A stretch of DNA of 28,380 bases. Origin: Candidatus Eiseniibacteriota bacterium (GTDB lineage: Bacteria; Eisenbacteria; RBG-16-71-46; SZUA-252). The stretch is taken from the NCBI GenBank assembly GCA_016880395.1, contig JAEHDN010000244.1:1-28380 (forward strand), given 5' to 3'. A program made the position numbers and the translations under genes. This document shows, piece by piece, positions 15,633-22,042 of the stretch. Below the pieces are notes generated by a model, which did no database searches, was not told where the DNA came from, and saw only the letters and a program-made list of their open reading frames with translations. Position 1 is the first letter of the stretch. Each line of letters starts with the position of its first letter.

Positions 15633-17885
15633 ATGCGACGTCGTTTCGTGGTTCTGACAACGCTCACCTTGGTGGCGTTGGGTCTCCTCTACATGACCGG
15701 CTGCGGGAACAAGGTGACTCCGCCGGAAACCCCGCCCTCACAGACCCCGGAGACCGAGCTGACCTACGCTCCGCTCCCCGGAGACACGACCACGTTCCGG
15801 GTGCGCTTCTACTGGAACGGCTATGACAAGGACGGCGAAGTGATGCGCTTCCACTTTGCCGTCGACGAGGACACGCTGCTGCCGCCCAAGGAGTGGCACA
15901 CCACCACGTCCAAGGACACCTCGTTGCTTTTCCTGGTCGATCCCGTGCTGGAGGTCGGGCGCCACGTCTTCAAGATCGCGGCCGAGGACAACGACGGGAA
16001 CATCGATCCGACTCCCGCGGTCCGATTCTTCGCCGCCAAGACGGTGCCGCCCACCTCCCGGATCACGCGTGGTCCCGCGTCGTTCAATCCGATCGTGGGT
16101 CCCAATTTCACGTTCGAGTGGGAAGGCATCGACCCGGACGGCGGGGAGACCGGCGGCAAGACTCCGGTGGACTCGTTCGAGTACCAGCTGCTCTTGATCG
16201 GGGCGTTCAAGGAGGCCGGGCACGAGCCGCTGCCACGCTTCGATGAACGTTTCTACGTCGACCTGATCAATGGCGGTACGGCGCACGCGATGCCTGCGCC
16301 CTACGACGACTGGAAGTGGATCGGGATCCGTTCGCTGAAGAACCGGTTCCGGAACGCCACGCCGGGCGAGTACGTCTTTGCGGAGCGCGCCGTGGACCTG
16401 GCCGGAGCCACCGAGAAGAATCTCGCCTACGGGAACAACATCCGCCATTTCACCGTGAGCCTCATGAACCCCGGCCCAGCTCTGGAGATCCGAGCCAGCG
16501 TGCTCACCCTGCCCCTTCCGAAGGCCATCGGATACAACGACATCCCGCGAAAGCCGCTCCAGATCTTCGAGGGTGAAACGCTCAGCTTCTCGTGGGAGGC
16601 AAAGGCGGATTCGTACGGGGGCGAGATCGTCGGGTACACCTACGCGCTGGACGACACGAGCACGTTTCCGGGTCTGGATCTGCTCCGCACGGGGGCGACC
16701 TTCGCGCCGAGCAAGCTGCCGCCGGGAAGCCACTTCCTGTTCGTCCGCGCGGTCGACGACGGGGGCCTGATCACGAACGCCGTCATTCCGCTCACGATCG
16801 TCCATCCGACCTTCAAGGATCCGGGCCAGCCTCGGAGCATTCTCTACGTGGACGACTCGACACCGCCCGGTGTGACGACTGACCGGACGATCGGCGTCGA
16901 GAACTTCCCGCGCGACATCGATGAGGACGATTACTGGTTGATCGATCCCGGGATCCTGAACGGGCTTGCGCCGGTCACCCAGTGGGATACGGCGCAGGCG
17001 GGATTCGGCGAGGTCGAGGGGCGCAAGGCTCCCGAGCCACGCGATCTCGCCACCTACACCACCGTGATCTGGAACGTGGATTTCCAAAACGGTGTCGGAA
17101 ATCCCACCGGGCTGTTCCGGACTCTGGTGGGGGGCGCGTACAGCGAGCTATCGGGCTACCTGCGCGCCGGGGGCACACTGGTCCTGAGCGGGTTCCTGAT
17201 CGGTGGGAACGTGATCAACCCGAGCACCATTCTCTATGCGAACACCTCGCGGGGCATCTGCCTCTCGCTCGAGCCGGGCACGGACGTGTACAACCTGGCG
17301 TACTTCCCGCGCCTGATGATGGGGGTGGACGGGGCAAAGGCCGGAGGAGCCGATCTGCGCACGGCGGGAGGCAAGGACTTCATCGAGGCGAGGCCCACGG
17401 CCGTCGGTATGGCGATGGGTCTCGCCACCGTCGAGGTCGACCGAGGGGAGCTGGGAAGCGGGGCGAAGTGGATCGTCTACCGGGGAGGCGAGCCGAACGC
17501 CAACCGCGTCCCCGGGCTCGTCTACGTCGACGGCTGGGTCATGGCGCGGAACTTCGCGTGTACGGACCATCCGAGCTCGGTGTTCCGCCTCGAGGACGAC
17601 ACCCGCCCGATCGCGGAGCCCATCTTCACCTATCACGGCGTGCGTACCGGCGTGAACGAGGACGGCGGCGCCTCGCCGCGTGAGGGCTACGTGGTCGGGA
17701 TCCGAACCCAGGCGCACGATGTCGGGACCCAAGGGGGCGGCATCATCTCGAGGGGGAACGCTTCCGGCGCCATGGGCCGTATGGTCCACTTGGCATTCCC
17801 CCTTTATTTCATGAAGACGGACCAGGCGGCCTACCTCGTCCAGGTTTCGTTCGACTACGTGAACCAGTCCCCGACGCTGCCGTAA
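15633..17885 (+). CDS. Lipoprotein with Ig/fibronectin-like modules and C-terminal alpha/beta domain
   Basis: A 750-aa predicted lipoprotein, paralogous in its N-terminal part to the preceding gene. The ATG at 15633 follows AAGGAG 11 nt upstream. The lipobox MTGC gives Cys24. Module 1 (about 38-140) has VRFYWNGYDKDGEVMRFHFA and FKIAAEDNDGNIDP; module 2 (about 145-275) has FTFEWEGIDPDGG and ERAVDLAG; module 3 (about 310-390) has LSFSWEAKADSYGGEIVGYT and VRAVDDGG. Residues about 402-750 (ILYVDD, then DLATYTTVIWNVD, then LRAGGTLVLSG) look like a Rossmann-type domain of GATase/ThuA-like flavour; this is a weak, pattern-based guess. It is co-transcribed with the upstream gene and ends at a hairpin terminator. 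Confidence 0.82.
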   Translation: MRRRFVVLTTLTLVALGLLYMTGCGNKVTPPETPPSQTPETELTYAPLPGDTTTFRVRFYWNGYDKDGEVMRFHFAVDEDTLLPPKEWHTTTSKDTSLLFLVDPVLEVGRHVFKIAAEDNDGNIDPTPAVRFFAAKTVPPTSRITRGPASFNPIVGPNFTFEWEGIDPDGGETGGKTPVDSFEYQLLLIGAFKEAGHEPLPRFDERFYVDLINGGTAHAMPAPYDDWKWIGIRSLKNRFRNATPGEYVFAERAVDLAGATEKNLAYGNNIRHFTVSLMNPGPALEIRASVLTLPLPKAIGYNDIPRKPLQIFEGETLSFSWEAKADSYGGEIVGYTYALDDTSTFPGLDLLRTGATFAPSKLPPGSHFLFVRAVDDGGLITNAVIPLTIVHPTFKDPGQPRSILYVDDSTPPGVTTDRTIGVENFPRDIDEDDYWLIDPGILNGLAPVTQWDTAQAGFGEVEGRKAPEPRDLATYTTVIWNVDFQNGVGNPTGLFRTLVGGAYSELSGYLRAGGTLVLSGFLIGGNVINPSTILYANTSRGICLSLEPGTDVYNLAYFPRLMMGVDGAKAGGADLRTAGGKDFIEARPTAVGMAMGLATVEVDRGELGSGAKWIVYRGGEPNANRVPGLVYVDGWVMARNFACTDHPSSVFRLEDDTRPIAEPIFTYHGVRTGVNEDGGASPREGYVVGIRTQAHDVGTQGGGIISRGNASGAMGRMVHLAFPLYFMKTDQAAYLVQVSFDYVNQSPTLP

Positions 17886-17907
17886 CGGCGTCGCACAGAC
17901 CACATCG

Positions 17908-17951
17908 CGGCCCCGGTCGGGATGAAGCCTCCTGATCGGGGCCGTTGCATT
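17908..17951 (+). terminator. Probable rho-independent terminator of the lipoprotein operon
   Basis: CGGCCCCGGTC (17908-17918) pairs with GATCGGGGCCG (17934-17944), 11 bp with one G-T wobble. The loop is 15 nt and a T-rich TTGCATTT follows. It starts 22 bp after the stop. The loop is large and the T tract interrupted, so it is less certain than the other terminators. Confidence 0.7.
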
Positions 17952-18574
17952 TCCAGGGGCTCGTGAGTGGGGTTGGGCGCCGCGGCCGAGGCCACGGTCG
18001 TTCGGTCCGACTCCACAGCCCAGCGGGCATACGGCTTCGCCTTGACGGGCCCGCACGCGCGGTCGGCGCTGCCCGCCCTGATGCTCCTTCCCATCGCGAC
18101 ATTCCGGGACGTCCGAGGGGGCAGGACCTGCATCACCAATTCGACCGACACGATACGGTGTTTCGAGGAGTTCGATGGGTGCGTCGAGTCTTCTGGGTCA
18201 TTCTCGGGCTTGCGGCCCTTTCGGTCACTCGAGCTTGGGGTGCACGGGGCAGGTTCAGGAACGTGGGCCCTCGGCGGGGCGGGAGCAACGAGTCATCACG
18301 ACTCGCGTGGATCGGGACGTGAGGTTTCGTGGTTCGGGCACCGAGATGACGGAGTTTGCGGACGCTCAAGGGGCCTGTCTTGCCCTCCCTCCCGCCTAGC
18401 CGTGTGCGACGAAGCGCGTGGCGGCCCAATTACTGGGGCAGATGCCTCCTGGGACGGGTGATCACGCACGGGGCAGGTCTAGCGGGCGGTGTACTACTCG
18501 AGCGATCTGGCAGGGCCGCCGCACGGACATGCGGTGCCCGGCTGCCAAGATCCTTGCGGCCCCCGGTCGCGGGG
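17952..18574. other. Intergenic gap between convergent genes
   Basis: About 620 bp with no convincing gene. Several short open frames exist on both strands, but none shows a recognised domain, and the dense overlaps are what GC-rich DNA produces by chance. The only notable element is a signal-peptide-like ORF at 18179-18322, listed separately. No tRNA, IS end or repeat was found. Confidence 0.5.
18179..18322 (+). pseudogene. Possible remnant: signal peptide without a mature protein
   Basis: A GTG at 18179, with GAGGAG at 18165-18170 upstream, starts a 47-aa frame. Its first ~22 residues resemble a Sec signal peptide (MRRVFWVILGLAALSVTRA, ending near AWGA). The frame stops after about 25 more Arg/Ser/Gly-rich residues. 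It could be the 5' stump of a decayed secreted-protein gene, a small exported peptide, or chance. Confidence 0.2.
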
Positions 18575-18609
18575 AAGCAAGAGGCCGCGGGGACGAGCCC
18601 CGCGGCCTC
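18575..18609 (-). terminator. Rho-independent terminator of the PD40 protein gene
   Basis: A perfect 12-bp palindromic stem, GAGGCCGCGGGG (18581-18592) with CCCCGCGGCCTC (18598-18609), and a 5-nt loop. Read on the minus strand it is followed by TTGCTT (18580-18575). It lies 24 bp beyond the minus-strand stop. On the plus strand no T tract follows, so it serves the minus-strand gene. Confidence 0.85.
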
Positions 18610-18633
18610 CGTGGTGTCTCTGTTTCGGTTCGG

Positions 18634-20604
18634 CTACTTCGCCATCACCAGGCGCAGCGTCGATCCGGCACTGCCGTCACCGGAGATCTTCGCGTAGTAG
18701 ACGCCCGAAGCGGCCTTGCCTCCGGCCGTCGTGCGGCCGTCCCACGTGGCTTCGTGGGTACCGACATCATATCGCTGGCTGGCCAGCGTCTTCACCAGAG
18801 CGCCCTGCACGTTGTAGATGCGAAGCGAGTAGGTGCCGGCCTTGGCGACCGAGAACTTGATCTGCGTCACCGGGTTGAACGGATTCGGCGCGCTGCCGAT
18901 CAGATTCGCCGAAGCGCTGCTGATATCGAACGAGGACGCGGCGCTGCTCTTCGTGACCCGGAGATAGGCGGTGCCGTGGAACTTGCGGCCCGTGAAGTTC
19001 GTGTAGAGGGTCATGTCCATCGGTACCACCTTGTCCGTGAGACCGAGGGCTACAAGCTGATCGACGACCGTGCGACGGTCGTAGTAGCAAGTGATCGTGA
19101 GCTCGCGCTGGAACGGGCTGAGGCTCAGCGTGTCCTGCGTGTTGAAGCACTCCGTGTTCGACACGCCAACCAGGCCCCCGTTGAGATCCGGGTTGGTCGG
19201 GCTAGGAAGTCCAGCGAGCGTCGGGCTGGTGAAGAGGGTCGAACGCATGCGCACGCCCTCGTAGCGGGGACCGGCAGCGAAGCCCGGGAGCTGCGCGACC
19301 TGGGCCGCGGTGTAGACGTTGTCGCTGCTGCGGGCCTGGTAATGGGCCGCCGTGGCCTCGGGTGTGAACTTCATCTTCGTGATGAACGGGGTCGCGTTGT
19401 GGCTCTTGTAGTTGACGTTCGTGGGGCTGAGCGTCACGATCATCGGGAGCGGCGTGAGACAGCTGTTGACCGGGTTGCCGCGCCAGGTCGCCAGGCCAAG
19501 GTTGCCCGCCTGCGTCGTGAACATGAAGTTCGAGAAGTCGGTGCCGGTGCCATTAATCTCGGTGTTCACGATATTCGGCGAGACGTCCGGATCCGCGTCC
19601 GCACGGTTGTCGAGCTGGATCTCGCACTTCACCTGCGTGGCCAGGTCGAGCTTCCAGACCGAGGCCCCGTTGTTCGGGTTCTCGGAAGCGGCCGCGTCGT
19701 AGTAGAGCGAGGCGCCATCCGGCGTCCAGTCGGGATTGTTGTGCGTGATGAACGCGAATTGCAGCTCGGCCAGCCGGACGCGCGGGTCGACGGGAGTCGG
19801 GGGTGAAGCCAGGTTGACGATCTCGAGCGCGAGCGGGCCGTACTTGTTGGTCGTGTAGGCGATGTCGTCGCCGTTCGGACCCCAGGACGGATTCTCCTCA
19901 GCCTTCACGTTATCGAACGAGATAAGGGTCGGCGCCGACATGGTGTGGCCCACGACGTCGACGTCGGCCGTGTAGAGGTCACGCGTGCCGCCCTGGTCCC
20001 CGTCGTAGACGATCGTGTACTGCGATGGACTCCAGCTTGGGTGGCGCGGGTTGCCGACGTTGGTGACGACAAATTCGTCGCCCACCGGGCTATCGGCCCC
20101 TGCCCCGGGGCCATACACGGCCTCGAAGTCATCGGAGACGAAGTATTCCTGGACGACCAAGGCCTGATCGAGCCCGACCTGCTTGATGTACGCGAGGAAT
20201 TTGCCGTCGTGGCTCCACGCCGGATCGAAATAGGACTCGTCCGTGTGCCCACCGACGCCCACGAGGGGGTCTTTCTTGAGCACCGCGAAGTACCCGGACT
20301 GCTGGAAGTTCAGGTGCAGGTAGATCGAGCGGACATTCTCATGCCCGGGCACGAGACTCCGCGTGGAGAACGAGAACCACGTGCAATCGAGCCGGGGGTC
20401 GGTCTGCCCAGCGCCCGCTCCATACGGAATGAGCATCGTGCCGCTTCCGTCGTCCGGCCGATGGGCCGGCTGCTCGACTCCCACCGAGAATCCGCTGGCA
20501 GTCGTGAGTGGGGCAAATCCGCCGCGCAAGTCCGCGTACCCCTGAGCCGGGAGCATCGCGGCCGCCAGCGCCAGGATTCCGATGACGCCTAGTAATTTCT
20601 TCAT
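18634..20604 (-). CDS. Secreted PD40/TolB-like beta-propeller protein with FlgD-like C-terminal tail
   Basis: A 656-aa predicted secreted protein. The ATG at 20604 is preferred because GAGGAG lies 9 nt upstream; a second ATG at 20613 abuts that site. The signal peptide MKKLLGVIGILALAAAMLPA is followed by a cleavage region near AQGYA. Four PD40-type propeller strands are visible: FDPAWSHDGKFLAYI (127-140), HPSWSPSQYTIVYD (188-201), NPSWGPNGDDIAYTT (238-252) and NPDWTPDGASLYYD (290-303). Residues about 440-560 form a separate beta-rich segment. Residues 571-656 are an FlgD-like sorting tail (APNPFNPVTQIKFS, then LRIYNVQGALVKTL, then GVYYAKI), closely matching the 1311-aa protein. PD40 repeats usually bind proteins or glycans; the ligand is unknown. 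It is convergent to the lipoprotein operon and has its own promoter and terminator. Confidence 0.88.
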   Translation of the reverse strand: MKKLLGVIGILALAAAMLPAQGYADLRGGFAPLTTASGFSVGVEQPAHRPDDGSGTMLIPYGAGAGQTDPRLDCTWFSFSTRSLVPGHENVRSIYLHLNFQQSGYFAVLKKDPLVGVGGHTDESYFDPAWSHDGKFLAYIKQVGLDQALVVQEYFVSDDFEAVYGPGAGADSPVGDEFVVTNVGNPRHPSWSPSQYTIVYDGDQGGTRDLYTADVDVVGHTMSAPTLISFDNVKAEENPSWGPNGDDIAYTTNKYGPLALEIVNLASPPTPVDPRVRLAELQFAFITHNNPDWTPDGASLYYDAAASENPNNGASVWKLDLATQVKCEIQLDNRADADPDVSPNIVNTEINGTGTDFSNFMFTTQAGNLGLATWRGNPVNSCLTPLPMIVTLSPTNVNYKSHNATPFITKMKFTPEATAAHYQARSSDNVYTAAQVAQLPGFAAGPRYEGVRMRSTLFTSPTLAGLPSPTNPDLNGGLVGVSNTECFNTQDTLSLSPFQRELTITCYYDRRTVVDQLVALGLTDKVVPMDMTLYTNFTGRKFHGTAYLRVTKSSAASSFDISSASANLIGSAPNPFNPVTQIKFSVAKAGTYSLRIYNVQGALVKTLASQRYDVGTHEATWDGRTTAGGKAASGVYYAKISGDGSAGSTLRLVMAK

Positions 20605-20768
20605 CCCATTCATCTCCTCTCTAACGCAGGTAAAAGCGAGAAGACACCTCAAGAGGATAAGGTAGACGACACTACGAGCCTAATCACCTCCTTACGGGAT
20701 CGTGATTCGAATCGAGCTAAGACGATGTTGGTTCTCACAATGGGAACGGGGTGCCTCGTTTTTTTACT
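20605..20768 (-). promoter_or_regulatory. 5' leader of the PD40 gene with an isolated perfect SD sequence
   Basis: About 164 nt between the predicted transcript start (about 20768) and the ATG. On the minus strand it contains TAAGGAGGTGATTA (20694-20681), nearly full complementarity to the 16S rRNA 3' end. This lies about 77 nt before the start codon, with no start codon at normal spacing after it. The gene's own ribosome binding site is the separate GAGGAG at 20619-20614. Confidence 0.5.
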
Positions 20769-20774
20769 CCATTG

Positions 20775-20804
20775 AGTATACAGAAGATACGCCCCTACTG
20801 TCAA
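20775..20804 (-). promoter_or_regulatory. Strong sigma70-type promoter for the PD40 gene
   Basis: On the minus strand, a perfect -35 TTGACA (20804-20799), an 18-bp spacer and -10 TATACT (20780-20775). The -10 is identical to that of the 1311-aa gene. An AT-rich stretch lies directly upstream of the -35. It is divergent from the plus-strand promoter at 20849. Confidence 0.85.
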
Positions 20805-20807
20805 GCG

Positions 20808-20845
20808 ATTTTTGGAACTTATCGACGTCGTCGATGTTCAAAAAT
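20808..20845. repeat. 38-bp imperfect inverted repeat between divergent promoters
   Basis: ATTTTTG (20808-20814) mirrors CAAAAAT (20839-20845). AAC (20816-20818) mirrors GTT (20836-20838), and ATCGACG (20821-20827) mirrors CGTCGAT (20829-20835) around a single central T. Extra bases in the left arm (G at 20815, TT at 20819-20820) make it imperfect. It is 3 bp from each of the two -35 boxes. It could be a shared operator or paired UP elements. Confidence 0.55.
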
Positions 20846-20848
20846 GCC

Positions 20849-20877
20849 TTGACACATAGTGACTTGGAGCCTAGTCT
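20849..20877 (+). promoter_or_regulatory. Sigma70-type promoter for the 322-aa secreted protein and possibly downstream genes
   Basis: A perfect -35 TTGACA at 20849-20854, a 17-bp spacer and TAGTCT at 20872-20877 as -10 (four of six). The predicted start near 20884 leaves a leader of about 147 nt before the ATG at 21031. It is divergent from the PD40 promoter. Confidence 0.65.
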
Positions 20878-20883
20878 GCCGCT

Positions 20884-21030
20884 CGGGTCGGGCTCCACGG
20901 AGCGGCTTCGCTTGGAGCGGCCTGTGGGCTTATTCCGCTAGCCCGATCTTGCGCGGAACCCCCCCAATCGGATATCCATGTTCACATGAACGGTGCGCCG
21001 CCGGGGCCACCGACGTCGTGAGGGAGGTTG
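20884..21030 (+). promoter_or_regulatory. Structured 5' leader of the 322-aa gene
   Basis: Near its 5' end TCGGGCT (20888-20894) pairs with AGCCCGA (20940-20946). Next to it AGCGG (20901-20905) pairs with CCGCT (20935-20939), forming an extended bulged hairpin. A direct repeat GGAGCGGC lies inside. No T tract follows, so it is not a terminator. No known riboswitch is recognised. Confidence 0.3.
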
Positions 21031-21999
21031 ATGTCTCGGAATCCGCTGGTCCGGCTCGCGTTCGTCGTTTCCCTGGGAATTGCGCTCCTCGCCCAACCTC
21101 GACTCCTCTCCGCCCAGACCGCGACTCTGAAGAGCCCGAAGGTGGTCAGGGGCTATTACTTACAGACCAAGATGCCCAGCGTCGTCCACAATCAAACGGG
21201 CACCTTCGTCTGGATCGTCTGGAATGGCGCCAGCGCGGAATCGGATACAGTATGCCCCCTCGAGTGCCGCCCCATCTGGACCGGCTACCGGGTGCGGCGG
21301 ACCATCGAGGGAATCTCGACGCAGCGGCTCGAGCTGATCGGCCAGTGGAAGTCGCGGGACCAGGTGGGATCCTTCTGCTTGGCCCAGCAGACCCCCTGTA
21401 ACGTCCAGGACTTCGTCTTCACGGGGACTGGGGTCTTCTTTAAGGGATTTAGTAACAATAGATTACCCGATGGAAGCTACGTCATCGACTACCCGCCGGG
21501 GAATCCCGTGGACGCGGACACCACGGCTAGGGTCTTCGTGGACCTGGCCCCGATCGTAGGCTTCCGCCACGAATACGCCGTTACATCGATCGACACCCTG
21601 ACCACGGTTGACGCCGACTTCGCGGAAAGCCCCATCGACAGCTCCGAGCTGGTCTATTTGACCCCCGCTACTCCGCCTGCGAGCAACCTGGAGCACGTCG
21701 CTGTCGTTCCTAATCCGTATAAAGCCTCTGCCGAGTGGGATTTAGGTCCAGGTCAGCGCGAAATTCACTTCATCAACCTACCGGCGGGAGCCACGGTCCG
21801 CATCTATACCTCGGCCGGGGAGCTGCTCCGGGTCCTGGAGCAGAACCCGAATTCCAGCCCCGGGGGGACGACCGGTGAGCTGCCCTGGGATCTCAAGAAC
21901 GACGACGGTCGGACGGTCGTCTCGGGGATCTATCTCTATTCGGTGCATCCCCCGGACGGGCGCACGCCCAAGAAGGGGCACTTCGTCATCATCAAGTAG
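21031..21999 (+). CDS. Secreted protein with FlgD-like C-terminal tail (hypothetical)
   Basis: A 322-aa predicted secreted protein. The ATG at 21031 lies 3 nt after GGGAGG; a TTG at 21028 directly precedes it. The signal peptide SRNPLVRLAFVVSLGIALLA ends with likely cleavage near LLSAQ. Residues about 30-215 are beta-rich with four Cys in two groups (CPLEC and CLAQQTPC). This segment includes a TGYRVRRT and a YAVTSIDT like those of FN3-type modules. Residues 225-322 are a tail of FlgD type: VVPNPYKAS, then TVRIYTSAGELLRVL, then GIYLYSV. It has NPY in place of NPFNP. A short AT-rich stretch at 21437-21470 has atypical codons. It is 43 bp upstream of the aldehyde dehydrogenase with no terminator between. 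Function is unknown. Confidence 0.85.
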   Translation: MSRNPLVRLAFVVSLGIALLAQPRLLSAQTATLKSPKVVRGYYLQTKMPSVVHNQTGTFVWIVWNGASAESDTVCPLECRPIWTGYRVRRTIEGISTQRLELIGQWKSRDQVGSFCLAQQTPCNVQDFVFTGTGVFFKGFSNNRLPDGSYVIDYPPGNPVDADTTARVFVDLAPIVGFRHEYAVTSIDTLTTVDADFAESPIDSSELVYLTPATPPASNLEHVAVVPNPYKASAEWDLGPGQREIHFINLPAGATVRIYTSAGELLRVLEQNPNSSPGGTTGELPWDLKNDDGRTVVSGIYLYSVHPPDGRTPKKGHFVIIK

Positions 22000-22042
22000 G
22001 CCGCCGGCCCATCGCGGCTTCGAGGCGGCCCGGAGGTCGAGC

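Noticed and set aside
18418..19806. A 462-codon plus-strand open frame
   Set aside because: Antisense to the PD40 protein, whose repeats, tail and terminator are all on the minus strand.
20738..20774. 5'-terminal hairpin CAATGG/CCATTG in the PD40 leader, parallel to the one at 9475
   Set aside because: One arm lies between the -10 box and the predicted transcript start, so it would mostly not be in the RNA.
21999..22030. Hairpin GGCCGCC...GGCGGCC after the 322-aa gene as a terminator
   Set aside because: No T tract follows and the loop is 18 nt; it directly precedes the ribosome binding site of the aldehyde dehydrogenase.
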